DNA of 64,000 nt, from NCBI RefSeq assembly GCF_019130065.1, contig NZ_JAHSPG010000002.1, positions 62,001 through 126,000 of the forward strand, given 5' to 3'. The translations under genes and the position numbers were made by a program. Positions 25,844 through 33,934 of this stretch are shown in pieces. Below the pieces are notes generated by a model. The model was not told the DNA's origin. It did no database searches and worked only from the letters and a program-made list of their open reading frames with translations. Source of the DNA: Pinibacter aurantiacus (GTDB taxonomy: Bacteria; Bacteroidota; Bacteroidia; Chitinophagales; Chitinophagaceae). Within the stretch, counting starts at the first letter, position 1, and each line of letters starts with the position of its first letter.

Positions 25844-26485
25844 ATGAAAAGGATATTACTTCCTATCGCGGCAGCTCTCTTCATCATCAGTTGCCAGGAC
25901 GCTCCCAAAGCTGACAAAGCTGAAACGGCAGAAAAACAAGCTGCTGCTACAGCCGCAGGTACAGAATTTAAAATTGACACCGCTACAAGTGTTGTTGGCT
26001 GGTTGGGAACAAAACCAGTTGGTCAGCACAACGGAACATTGAAAATAAACAATGGTGAATTCACGTTGGCGGATGGTCAAATCGCTGCCGGTAAATTCAT
26101 TATCGACATAAATTCTCTTACAGATGTTGACATGAAACCAGGCGACGGAAAAGAGAAAATTGAAGGTCACCTGAAAAGTGCAGATTTCTTCGATGTTGCT
26201 AAATATCCAAACGCAACTTTCGAAATTACTAAAGTAGAACCTTTGGCAAACGATACAGCTGCTACACACAAAATAAGCGGAAACCTTACTTTGAAGGACA
26301 GCACTAAAAACGTAACGTTCCCTGCGAAGATCACAGTTGCAGAAAACACCATCAATGCTTCTGCAAACTTTAATATTGACAGAACACAATGGGGCATGCA
26401 TTACGGAAATGATAAATCTTTGGGCGACAAATTCGTTCGTCCTGAGGTAAACCTTCAGTTGAAAATAGTAGCTAGCAAGTCATAA
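25844..26485 (+). CDS. YceI family lipoprotein
   Basis: 213 residues with a lipobox ending at Cys17 (FIISC), then a short Ala/Lys/Glu-rich linker and a YceI-like lipocalin-fold domain: FKIDTATSVVGWLGTKPVGQHNG, SADFFDVAKYPNATFEIT and the closing FNIDRTQWGMHYG. The family binds isoprenoid chains (as in polyisoprenoid-binding protein TT1927b); a transport or stress role is inferred. Has its own promoter-like element upstream and a terminator downstream, so it is probably monocistronic. Confidence 0.9.
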   Translation: MKRILLPIAAALFIISCQDAPKADKAETAEKQAAATAAGTEFKIDTATSVVGWLGTKPVGQHNGTLKINNGEFTLADGQIAAGKFIIDINSLTDVDMKPGDGKEKIEGHLKSADFFDVAKYPNATFEITKVEPLANDTAATHKISGNLTLKDSTKNVTFPAKITVAENTINASANFNIDRTQWGMHYGNDKSLGDKFVRPEVNLQLKIVASKS

Positions 26486-26507
26486 TTTTTGTTGTTTTGT
26501 TTTAAGG

Positions 26508-26539
26508 ATAAACCTCGCGAAAGCGGGGTTTATTTTTTT
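26508..26539 (+). terminator. Rho-independent terminator after the YceI-like gene
   Basis: AAACCTCGC, GAAA loop, GCGGGGTTT followed by ATTTTTTT. Confidence 0.85.
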
Positions 26540-26566
26540 ATCCAAAGTGAGCACGTAGGTTTTGAA

Positions 26567-26687
26567 ACTGAATAACTGAGTAACTGAATAACTGAATGTT
26601 TGTGTTTAGTCTTAGTTTTCCACATTGAACCACTCAGTTATTCAGTTACTCAGTTATTCAGTTATTATCTGTGTCATCTGTGTCCCG
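26567..26687. repeat. Family B palindrome with adjoining family I right arm
   Basis: B arms (ACTGAATAACTGAGTAACTG; CAGTTATTCAGTTACTCAG), then ATCTGTGTCATCTGTGTCCCG, the right-hand end of an I element without its partner. It stops about 20 bp before the vWA gene. Confidence 0.82.
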
Positions 26688-26707
26688 TTTTAAATTAAAT
26701 TACGCCC

Positions 26708-27382
26708 ATGAGCGATTACATTTCATTTGAACAAATACCTTTTGGAAGCGACAGCTTTGCCGACAACCCGGAACCACGATGTCCGTGCGTGCTGGTGCTG
26801 GACACATCCGGCTCAATGTCTGGTCTGCCTATCCGTGAATTGAACGAAGGCATTGAAACCTTCAAGCAGGAACTCCTCGGCGATCCTTTGGCAATGAAAA
26901 GAGTGGAAGTGGCCATGATCACATTTGGTCCCGTTTCCATTGAATCAGATTTCCAGACGGTGCCAAACTTCTACCCCAAAACTTTACACGCCAACGGCGA
27001 CACACCAATGGGAAGCGCCATTTCACTGGCGGTGGACATGGTTACGAAAAGAAAACAGGACTATAAAAACCACGGCGTTTCTTACTACAAGCCCTGGATC
27101 ATTTTAATAACAGACGGCGCTCCTACAGATGGCTGGCACCACGCTGCCTCGCAAATCAAAGACGGGGAAGATCGCAAATCATTCGCCTTTTTTGCCATTG
27201 GCGTAGAAGGTGCAAATATGGATGTGCTGCAACAAATATCCGTTCGCCAGCCTTTGCGATTGAAAGGCTTAATGTTCAGAGAATTCTTCATGTGGCTATC
27301 GGCTTCCATGAAAATGGTTTCAAGTAAAAACCCGGGAAGCAATATCACCATGTTGCCACCAACCGGCTGGTCAGAACTATGA
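26708..27382 (+). CDS. von Willebrand factor A domain protein, TerY-like
   Basis: First gene of a three-gene operon. A 224-residue soluble vWA domain with a complete MIDAS metal site: VLDTSGSMSG (Asp32, Ser34, Ser36), the Thr in NGDTPMGSA (Thr99) and ILITDGAPTDGW (Asp136). This is the TerY-type vWA of the TerY-P triad (vWA, PP2C phosphatase, kinase), which is linked in comparative genomics to stress/DNA-processing systems. The stop overlaps the next start by 4 bp (ATGA), showing translational coupling. Its partner is probably a phospho-regulated protein; what it senses is unknown. Confidence 0.85.
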   Translation: MSDYISFEQIPFGSDSFADNPEPRCPCVLVLDTSGSMSGLPIRELNEGIETFKQELLGDPLAMKRVEVAMITFGPVSIESDFQTVPNFYPKTLHANGDTPMGSAISLAVDMVTKRKQDYKNHGVSYYKPWIILITDGAPTDGWHHAASQIKDGEDRKSFAFFAIGVEGANMDVLQQISVRQPLRLKGLMFREFFMWLSASMKMVSSKNPGSNITMLPPTGWSEL

Positions 27383-28146
27383 TGTGGAAAGCAATAGGAC
27401 AAAGCGCTATCGGAACTTCTCATCTTGCCACAAACAAATCATGCGAAGATGCGATTGCCTACAAAATTGTAAACGCAGCCAATAATGAAACAGCATTGAT
27501 CTGTTGTGTAAGCGATGGTGCAGGCAGTGCAGCATATGCAGAAGAAGCATCAACAATCGCTACGCAAAAAGCGATTGAGTTGTTTGAAGAATGCATTGCC
27601 GCAGAAAAGGATGTTGATAACTCAATTGTCATGTCTGTTGCAGAAAACATTTACGATGTCTTTGCAAACCTTGCTGAAGAAAGAGGCGTTGAAATAAATG
27701 AATTTTCTTCCACTTTTCTTGGATGCATTTTGCTGCCAGGGAAATCTGTTTTCTTTCAAATTGGCGATGGAGCCATCATTCGTGATGACGGCAACAACGG
27801 CTACGCAGCCATCTGGTGGCCGCAAAACGGAGAATATTCCAACACAACCGTGTTCCTGGTGGACGACATCAATTTTCCCAATCTTAAAATAACAACGGTT
27901 AACGAACGCATAAATGAAGTTGCTATTATAACAGACGGATTGCAACACCTCACATTGAACAATGAAACATCCAGCGTACATGGACCATTTTTCAGTGATC
28001 TGTTTAAATGGCTGCGAATGGCAAAAAATGCTGAAGAAACAGAGATACTCAACAACAAACTGAGGGAGTTTCTCTCCGGCCAAATGATCAACAGCAGAAC
28101 CGACGATGATAAAACCTTGTTCCTCGCAACAACGCTCAATAAATGA
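27379..28146 (+). CDS. PP2C family serine/threonine phosphatase, TerY-P type
   Basis: 255 residues. Metal-coordinating residues of a PP2C fold are visible: the early SCEDAIAYK (Asp24), CCVSDGAGSAAY (Asp46-Gly47), FQIGDGAIIRDD (Asp130), AIITDGLQH (Asp186) and the late DDDKT stretch. No regulatory domain is attached. Second gene of the cassette, overlapping both neighbours by 4 bp. It probably reverses the phosphorylation made by the kinase encoded next. Confidence 0.88.
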   Translation: MMWKAIGQSAIGTSHLATNKSCEDAIAYKIVNAANNETALICCVSDGAGSAAYAEEASTIATQKAIELFEECIAAEKDVDNSIVMSVAENIYDVFANLAEERGVEINEFSSTFLGCILLPGKSVFFQIGDGAIIRDDGNNGYAAIWWPQNGEYSNTTVFLVDDINFPNLKITTVNERINEVAIITDGLQHLTLNNETSSVHGPFFSDLFKWLRMAKNAEETEILNNKLREFLSGQMINSRTDDDKTLFLATTLNK

Positions 28147-30089
28147 TCAACAAAACATATACCGGTGAAAAAAATTCGTACACAGCTTCCCGTGAATTAG
28201 GGAAAGGCGGCGAGGGACAGGTATATGAACTTGCCAACAACTACTCGCAGGTGTTGAAAATTTACAATGAGGCGCTTAGCACAGACAAGATTGAAAAGCT
28301 GCGCACAATGGTAGCGATGGGCAATGCCCAAACACTAAACTATGCAGCATGGCCGGTTGATATTGTGCGGGATAATGGGACTGTTGTAGGTTTTGTAATG
28401 AAGAAGCTGGACAACTACATGCCGCTGCATATGCTGTTCAGCCCAATGGACCGAAAGAAAAATTTTCCTGACAAAGGCTACAACTTTCTGGTGCACGTGG
28501 CAAGAAATCTCGCCACTGCTTTTTACGCCCTCCACTCACAGGGCCTGGTAATTGGTGACGTAAACGAAGGAAACATCCTGGTGAACAGCCAGGGCATGGT
28601 GGCGTTTATCGATTGTGATTCTTTTCAAATAAAAAACAACAGCAGCTATTTCTTTTGTGAGGTGGGCGTGCCAAGATACACGCCGCCGGAACTGTTGAGT
28701 AAATCGTCGTTTAACAATGTAATCAGAAGCGTAAACACCGATAGCTTCTCAATGGCAGTGTTAATTTTCCAATTGTTGTTTCTTGGCAGGCATCCATTTG
28801 CAGGTCGCAACATTTCCAATGAAGACATTGACGAAGAAACGGCCATTAAGAAATATTTGTTTGCTTATTCTGTTAACAAACTGAATAAAAAATTACTGCC
28901 GCCAAACGACAGTTTTGCCATTAGTAATTTATCGCAGCAATTAGTCGCACTCTTTCACTCCTCTTTTGAAAATGAAATTGCGAGGCCCGAACCTGAGCAA
29001 TGGATGAAAGCGCTTGACGAGTTTTCAAAGGAAATGTCAACCTGCGAAAAACATAAGATTCATATTTATCCCTCAACGCTTGTAACCTGCCCCTGGTGCG
29101 ACTTTAAGGATCGACGCAATATTTATTATTTTCTGGACGACAGTTATACGCAGCAAATACCTGGATCTGCTGATATGGATAAGTTCATCAACGGATTTAA
29201 AGTTGAGCAACTTAACCTGAAGAAAATTTCATTTCCAAAGCAGAACAAACAGGCCATTCCACCAAGCCCGATTTTGGATATTTACAAACGCTATAAGATG
29301 TACCATCGAATCGGAATGGCGATCATAGTTGTAATTGCCATTTTAATTGCGATTTACGCAACACAATTTTCTTTTCTATCGCTTTTCCTTATTGGCTTCT
29401 CATACAAATTGCTTCCGTGGCATAGAGATATAGTAAAAGAAAAAAAGCGACGCGAACTTGCATACAAAACACAGGGACAATTGCTGGAGACTGCATTAAA
29501 AGAATATAACACGCCGAAAGAACTCAACAATTACAGCAACAACGCTTCGAAATTGGAAAGGTCCATCGATCAGTTCAAAAGGCTTCCAACAGAATTGCAG
29601 AAACGGAAACGTGAAATGGAAGAAGAGGTGTACAATAATCAACTGCATGTTTTCCTGCACCAGTTTTTGCTGGACGACTTTACTATAGCGGGTTTCGGTG
29701 CGTCGCGAAAAGCAACACTGGCAACGGCAGGTATCAGAACGGCGGGAGATATTACAAAGCTCACATCGATAAAAGTTCCCGGCATAGGCCCGAAGTTTAT
29801 TCAAAACTTATTGTCGTGGCAAAGGCTGGTGGCTTCAAGATATACCTACAAACCAGACAATGATTTATTGCAAACGCGTTATGCCCTGATCGCTACACAA
29901 ATAGAGCAACAGAAAAGATATCTGGAAAATGAAATAAAGAAAGATTACAATTCACTCAATTATTTAAAGACAAGTATCCTCAACCGCCAATCGCAACTAG
30001 AAACGCAAATCAATTCATTACACAAAGAGTATTGCCAATCCATTGTTGACTACGAAGCGTTCAATAAAAAATTCGGCGGCTTCACTTAG
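28143..30089 (+). CDS. Atypical serine/threonine kinase with zinc-ribbon-like, membrane and helix-hairpin-helix regions
   Basis: 648 residues, third gene of the TerY-P triad. Kinase domain 1-290: Gly-rich loop LGKGGEGQVYEL, Lys39, the modified catalytic loop VIGDVNEGNILV (Asp139, Asn144; no HRD) and FIDCDSFQI in place of DFG (Asp157), APE-like PPEL. Cys301, Cys316 and Cys319 (CPWC) look like a zinc ribbon. One or two membrane helices span about 390-421. A charged helical linker leads to a helix-hairpin-helix motif (VPGIGPK, 545-551) suggestive of DNA binding. Kinase, membrane and possible DNA-binding parts in one chain are unusual. Its TAG stop is followed by AGAGCACAC of a palindrome. Confidence 0.85.
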   Translation: MINKTYTGEKNSYTASRELGKGGEGQVYELANNYSQVLKIYNEALSTDKIEKLRTMVAMGNAQTLNYAAWPVDIVRDNGTVVGFVMKKLDNYMPLHMLFSPMDRKKNFPDKGYNFLVHVARNLATAFYALHSQGLVIGDVNEGNILVNSQGMVAFIDCDSFQIKNNSSYFFCEVGVPRYTPPELLSKSSFNNVIRSVNTDSFSMAVLIFQLLFLGRHPFAGRNISNEDIDEETAIKKYLFAYSVNKLNKKLLPPNDSFAISNLSQQLVALFHSSFENEIARPEPEQWMKALDEFSKEMSTCEKHKIHIYPSTLVTCPWCDFKDRRNIYYFLDDSYTQQIPGSADMDKFINGFKVEQLNLKKISFPKQNKQAIPPSPILDIYKRYKMYHRIGMAIIVVIAILIAIYATQFSFLSLFLIGFSYKLLPWHRDIVKEKKRRELAYKTQGQLLETALKEYNTPKELNNYSNNASKLERSIDQFKRLPTELQKRKREMEEEVYNNQLHVFLHQFLLDDFTIAGFGASRKATLATAGIRTAGDITKLTSIKVPGIGPKFIQNLLSWQRLVASRYTYKPDNDLLQTRYALIATQIEQQKRYLENEIKKDYNSLNYLKTSILNRQSQLETQINSLHKEYCQSIVDYEAFNKKFGGFT

Positions 30090-30314
30090 AGAGCACACGG
30101 ATAACACGGATTGGACGGATTTACACGGGTTTCTCAAAAGTTGAATAACTGACTAATTGAATAATTGAGGGTTCAAAATCAAAGGAGATTCTTATGCATA
30201 CCATTCAATTATTCAGTTACTCAGTTATTAACACCCATCAGCGTAGATCAGTCAAATCAGCGTCATCTGCGTGCCAAAAAAAATCCGTGTAAATCCGTCT
30301 AATCCGTGTGCTAT
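30090..30314. repeat. Composite palindrome: family B nested in family I
   Basis: Outer I arms begin AGAGCACACGGATAACACGG and end in the inverse ...TCCGTGTGCT. Inside the loop sits a complete B palindrome (30141-30230), and between B and the right I arm are further I-like units. Lies between convergent genes. Confidence 0.85.
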
Positions 30315-30315
30315 C

Positions 30316-30350
30316 AAAAAAGCCTCCATTCCGAAGAATGAAGGCTCTTA
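30316..30350 (-). terminator. Rho-independent terminator of the nitroreductase gene
   Basis: On the minus strand AGCCTTCATTC, TTCG loop, GAATGGAGGCT, then TTTTTT: a textbook terminator. Confidence 0.88.
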
Positions 30351-30372
30351 ATATAAACAACACCATTAAACC

Positions 30373-31014
30373 TTAAGCGTATTCTGCAACATAGTGTGTG
30401 AAGAATTCTTCCTTCGCACGACGAACTTTTTTCGCTTTCGCAAGATGGTCCGAATCATCTCTGTAACCCAATGCAAGCGCTACTACAGAAGTCAATCCTT
30501 TTTCTTTCAAACCAAGCACTTCATCAACTGCGGCAGGATTAAAACCTTCCATTGGAGTCGTATCCACTTTTTCAATTGCAGCAGCCGTAACACCCACGCC
30601 TAAAGCAATATATGCCTGGCGGGCAGACCACTGTTGCAGGTTTTCTGCAGAGCGACCTTTAATAGCATTCATCAACATATCGCGGAAACCGCCAAGATCC
30701 TCTACTTTAATGCCACGCACTTTCGCGGTGTTTCTCAGATACTCGTCAATATGTTCCTCTGTAACGTTATCCCATGCCGCAAATATCACAACAGCGGAAC
30801 CGCTGATGATTTGTGGCTGGTTGTACATAGCAGGAGCCAATTTCTTTCGCAACTCTTCATCCTCCACCACGATAACGTGGAAAGGCTGCAAACCCATTGA
30901 TGAAGGAGCGAGGTTGATAGCCTCTAAAATGTTATGCAGCTTTTCAGCAGGTACTTTTTGACCATTCATTTTTTTAGCCGCATAGCGCCAGTTCAGTGAA
31001 TCAAGATATTCCAT
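30373..31014 (-). CDS. NAD(P)H-dependent nitroreductase family protein
   Basis: 213-residue flavoprotein of the NfsB/FRase I-like family. Visible FMN contacts: the N-terminal NWRYAAKKMNG, NLAPSSMGLQPFHVIVV, and the C-terminal LGYRDDSDHLAKAKKVRR. Reduces nitro compounds, quinones or flavins with NAD(P)H; the physiological substrate is unknown. Has a perfect TACCTTTG element upstream and its own terminator, so it is probably a single-gene unit. Confidence 0.9.
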   Translation of the reverse strand: MEYLDSLNWRYAAKKMNGQKVPAEKLHNILEAINLAPSSMGLQPFHVIVVEDEELRKKLAPAMYNQPQIISGSAVVIFAAWDNVTEEHIDEYLRNTAKVRGIKVEDLGGFRDMLMNAIKGRSAENLQQWSARQAYIALGVGVTAAAIEKVDTTPMEGFNPAAVDEVLGLKEKGLTSVVALALGYRDDSDHLAKAKKVRRAKEEFFTHYVAEYA

Positions 31015-31050
31015 ATAAATTAGTTTTATTTTTAAGAATCAATGTTTAAA

Positions 31051-31058
31051 CAAAGGTA
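31051..31058 (-). promoter_or_regulatory. Putative -7 element of the nitroreductase gene
   Basis: TACCTTTG on the minus strand, 36 nt before the ATG, with TTG 16 bp further upstream. Confidence 0.45.
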
Positions 31059-31093
31059 TAAATAAATTGACGTTCAAACATCAAAAAGGTGTT

Positions 31094-31129
31094 AAAAAAA
31101 ATAACACCGATAGAATTTCGGTGTTATTT
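31094..31129 (-). terminator. Rho-independent terminator of the KdnB-like gene
   Basis: On the minus strand AACACCGAAATTCTATCGGTGTT followed by ATTTTTTTT. Confidence 0.82.
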
Positions 31130-31157
31130 GTATGAAAATCAGATATTTATTAAAAAA

Positions 31158-32231
31158 CTACAGACGCTCGAAAAGCGCTCTCAATTTTTCGCGGGTCATT
31201 ATTGTTTCCCAATCCTTACCCAAAGCATTCTCCCAAAGTGGTTTCATGCCAAGGGAAACATTGATCATAATGTCGAATTGTTCATCAGTCAAACCTTTAC
31301 ACACTCCTGTTGGGATGTCAATGTTGTTTTTCTCCACCATTCTTTTGAACTCATCTACCCCAGCAGGATAATATTCTTCCAAATGGTTCATTACTATACA
31401 GTTGCCTATGCCGTGCTTGGTGCCCAGCAAATAACTTAAGCCGTAGCTAACCGCGTGCGTAACACCCACTTGTGAATAAGCGATGCTCATACCACCTGCG
31501 TAAGAAGCCATCATCAGTTTATCGTCAGAAGTTGCGTCCCAATGATCTCTTTTCAGGAAAACATCCTGGCAAAGTTCAAGAGCCTTTTCGCCATAGCTTT
31601 TGCTGAATTCGTTCAGGAAAGTTCCTTCAAGGCTTTCAATGCAATGGATATAGCAATCCATACCGGTATAAAAACGCTGGTTAACCGGCGCGTCGGCAGT
31701 TAACTCAGGGTCCAAAACGATTTGATCAAACGGTGTAAAATCAGAGTTCATGCCCAGTTTGCGGGTTGGTCCGGTCAAAACAGTTGTACGGGAAACTTCC
31801 GCACCCGTTCCGCTCAATGTAGGAATACCAGCTTTGTAAACACCGGGCTGTTTTACAAGGTCCCAGCCTTGATAATCTGCAGAAGAGCCAGGGTTTGTCA
31901 TCATCAAACTCACTGCCTTAGCAAGATCCATTGTAGAACCACCACCGATACCAATGATACCGCTAACGGTTCCAAATTCATCTTTCAGTTGTTGTGCCAG
32001 CGCATCTACCTGTTTGGTTTTAGGCTCAAGCGTAACGTCTGCAAAAATTATTTTATCCTTTCCTCTCAAAGGAATGCGGCTTGGCAAAGCCTTTCCTTCA
32101 AAAAAGTGGTCAACCAAGAAAATCATCGGAGCGTCTGATTTGCGCTTAGGCGCCAATATTTCGTCTAACTGATTGAAGCTACCGCGGCCAAACACCACGT
32201 AATCAACCATTTTAAAATTTCTAAACTGCAT
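31158..32231 (-). CDS. kdnB: Iron-containing alcohol dehydrogenase family, KdnB-like (Kdo 8-oxidase)
   Basis: 357 residues. Fe-ADH fold with NAD-binding GIIGIGGGSTMDLAKA and four metal ligands in TGMDCYIHCIE (Asp, His), THAVSYGLS (His) and GTKHGIGN (His). The N-terminus (NFKMVDYVVFGRGSFNQLDEIL) and length resemble KdnB, which oxidises C8 of Kdo in the Kdo8N pathway. The neighbouring kdsB supports this. The KdnA aminotransferase that would finish 8-amino-Kdo is not in the window, so I call this function likely rather than proven. A plain alcohol dehydrogenase is the alternative. Same strand as kdsB, separated by 180 bp containing a G half-element and a TACTTTTG promoter-like element. Confidence 0.7.
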   Translation of the reverse strand: MQFRNFKMVDYVVFGRGSFNQLDEILAPKRKSDAPMIFLVDHFFEGKALPSRIPLRGKDKIIFADVTLEPKTKQVDALAQQLKDEFGTVSGIIGIGGGSTMDLAKAVSLMMTNPGSSADYQGWDLVKQPGVYKAGIPTLSGTGAEVSRTTVLTGPTRKLGMNSDFTPFDQIVLDPELTADAPVNQRFYTGMDCYIHCIESLEGTFLNEFSKSYGEKALELCQDVFLKRDHWDATSDDKLMMASYAGGMSIAYSQVGVTHAVSYGLSYLLGTKHGIGNCIVMNHLEEYYPAGVDEFKRMVEKNNIDIPTGVCKGLTDEQFDIMINVSLGMKPLWENALGKDWETIMTREKLRALFERL

Positions 32232-32273
32232 AAATAGGATTTGAAGATGAAGCGAACAATCGCTATTGGGTTA

Positions 32274-32281
32274 CAAAAGTA
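32274..32281 (-). promoter_or_regulatory. Putative -7 element of the KdnB-like gene
   Basis: TACTTTTG on the minus strand, 42 nt before the ATG; no clear -33 TTG. Confidence 0.35.
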
Positions 32282-32288
32282 GGGCGGG

Positions 32289-32319
32289 GCAATTAATAAT
32301 TAATAATTAAAAATTAAAA
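32289..32319. repeat. Family G half element
   Basis: AATTAATAATTAATAATTAAAAATT without a matching inverted arm; a T-rich stretch follows towards the kdsB stop. Confidence 0.55.
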
Positions 32320-32410
32320 AGGTAGTCGTCGCTTAAGTGTTATCAAACATCTTAAAACTTTGACCGAGTTCCCTCTTCCTTTTTTTGATTTTTTACTTTT
32401 TCCTTTTGAT

Positions 32411-33157
32411 TTACTCTTCGTCCTTCATAAACGAAGCAGCCTTATCAAGGTCGCCTGGTGTGTCTATCTCAACTCCCATATAATCCACGATCACCATTTT
32501 CATTGGAACGCCGTGTTCGAGGTAACGAAGACATTCTACTTTTTCAGCAGATTCCAAGGGCGTCATGGGCCAGTTGGTAAAATTTAAAAGCGCTTGTTTA
32601 CGGAATGCATAAACGCCAATATGTTCGTAGTAAGGAATCACAAGATCTTTATTACGCGGATATGGGATCACGCTTCTGCTAAAGAAAATTGCGTTCATGT
32701 TAATATCCACGGCCACTTTTACATAGTTAGGATCGTCGATGTATACTTGTTCAGTAAGCGGCTGCATCATTGATGCCACCTGTACTTTTGTACCCTCTTC
32801 GCCTTCAAAAACCTGCAACAATTTTTGCAAAGGTTCTCTTTTCACAAAAGGCGTATCTCCCTGCACATTCAAAACAATATCTACATCCAGATGGCCCGCG
32901 GCTTCCGCAATACGGTCGCTGCCACTTTCGTGAAGCTTTTTGCTCATAATGGCATTACCGCCATGTGAAGTAATCTCTTCGAAAATAATATCACTGTCCG
33001 TTACCACCACCACCTGGTCAAAAAGTCCGGTGGCCAAAGTATTGTCATAGGTATGGCGGATAATGGTTTTATCGCCGAGCATTTGCATAAGTTTTCCCGG
33101 AAAGCGCGTAGCAGCATAACGGGCCGGTATCATTGCAACAATGCGATTGTCTTGCAT
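32411..33157 (-). CDS. kdsB: 3-deoxy-manno-octulosonate cytidylyltransferase
   Basis: Activates Kdo as CMP-Kdo for lipopolysaccharide inner-core synthesis, in the cytoplasm. 248 residues, the family length. Motifs: AMIPARYAATRFPGKL (nucleotide-binding loop), VVVTDSD, VLNVQGDTPFV and the KHIGVYAF-like YYEHIGVYAFRK. Next to the KdnB-like gene, so the sugar may be the 8-amino derivative Kdo8N, in analogy to Shewanella. Promoter-like TAGCTTTG 17 nt upstream of the start. Confidence 0.93.
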   Translation of the reverse strand: MQDNRIVAMIPARYAATRFPGKLMQMLGDKTIIRHTYDNTLATGLFDQVVVVTDSDIIFEEITSHGGNAIMSKKLHESGSDRIAEAAGHLDVDIVLNVQGDTPFVKREPLQKLLQVFEGEEGTKVQVASMMQPLTEQVYIDDPNYVKVAVDINMNAIFFSRSVIPYPRNKDLVIPYYEHIGVYAFRKQALLNFTNWPMTPLESAEKVECLRYLEHGVPMKMVIVDYMGVEIDTPGDLDKAASFMKDEE

Positions 33158-33174
33158 GTAAAGAAAAGTTTTCG

Positions 33175-33182
33175 CAAAGCTA
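33175..33182 (-). promoter_or_regulatory. Putative -7 element of kdsB
   Basis: TAGCTTTG on the minus strand, 17 nt before the ATG at 33157. Confidence 0.4.
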
Positions 33183-33209
33183 GGGATTTTTGAAGTTGCC
33201 GGTAGCGAG

Positions 33210-33689
33210 CTACTTTCCCCTCTGCTTCTCCACTGCCTCCTTCACCCATTCATTCTCATACCCTTTTTGCAAAAGGTAATCCTGCATTTTGCGCATTTTT
33301 ATGAAAATGTTTTTCTCACCCTTGAGTGTTTTCCATTTTTCCTCGGCCAGCTTGTGGAGTGTTTCAAAATAGGGTTCGTCTTCTATCGATTGGAGAGCTT
33401 TTTTTATGCAGTAGTCGCCTACTTTTTTTAGTTTCAGCTCGTATTTAATTTTGACTTTACCCCAATGCTTCATGCGAAACTTGCCGCCAGCAAACGCAAT
33501 GGCAAAGCGCTCTTCGTTCAAATAGTTCTCCTCAATCAGTTGCGAAAGCATTGTTTCCACCGCAGGTTTATACAAACCGTAACTATAGAGTTTATCCTTC
33601 ACTTCCTGGTGACTGCGCTCCTGGTAGGCGCAATATTGTTTTGCTTTTTGGAGCGCCTGCTCGGGCGTTAACGTTCGTTCAAAGGCCAT
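33210..33689 (-). CDS. recX: Regulatory protein RecX
   Basis: Modulator that inhibits RecA filament growth. 159 residues, with three-helix RecX repeats visible: ALQKAKQYCAYQERSHQEVKDKLYSYGL, then the central LNEERFAIAFAGGKFRMKHWGKVKI and the C-terminal KMQDYLLQKGYENEWVKEAVEK. RecA itself is not in the window. TATCTTTG lies 5 nt before the ATG, a leaderless-type layout. The divergent partner is dnaN. Confidence 0.88.
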   Translation of the reverse strand: MAFERTLTPEQALQKAKQYCAYQERSHQEVKDKLYSYGLYKPAVETMLSQLIEENYLNEERFAIAFAGGKFRMKHWGKVKIKYELKLKKVGDYCIKKALQSIEDEPYFETLHKLAEEKWKTLKGEKNIFIKMRKMQDYLLQKGYENEWVKEAVEKQRGK

Positions 33690-33694
33690 GGAAG

Positions 33695-33702
33695 CAAAGA
33701 TA
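33695..33702 (-). promoter_or_regulatory. Putative -7 element of recX (leaderless layout)
   Basis: TATCTTTG on the minus strand, 5 nt before the ATG at 33689. Confidence 0.45.
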
Positions 33703-33850
33703 GCCGAACGCCCAATGCTAAACGTCTAATGCTTAACGCAGAATGCCTAACGCTAAAAGGCAGCCTGCTGCACAGAAAGAGCCTTAAGCGTTAGGCATTC
33801 TGCGTCCAGTATTTGGCGTTTTGCGTTGGGCTTTGAGCGTTCAGCATTTT
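33703..33850. repeat. Family H palindrome between recX and dnaN
   Basis: Arms of AACGCCCAATGCTAAACG units and the inverse CGTTAGGCATTCTGCGTC... units, about 148 bp. A second copy is at 47203. It fills the divergent gap between two genes and abuts the recX -7 element. Confidence 0.8.
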
Positions 33851-33875
33851 CTTCACACAAACTATCCCCCAACAC

Positions 33876-33905
33876 TTGCCTATTAGTTAAAAATCATTAG
33901 TTTCG
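33876..33905 (+). promoter_or_regulatory. Putative promoter of dnaN
   Basis: TTG at 33876-33878, 19-bp spacer, then TAGTTTCG (33898-33905), one mismatch to TTG-N19-TAnnTTTG; start codon 29 nt downstream. Confidence 0.45.
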
Positions 33906-33934
33906 CCACTACATAAAATTTGAATTCAATTAAT

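Noticed and set aside
26708-30089. Tellurite resistance operon
   Set aside because: Only the vWA/PP2C/kinase triad is present; no terB, terC, terD or related gene is next to it.
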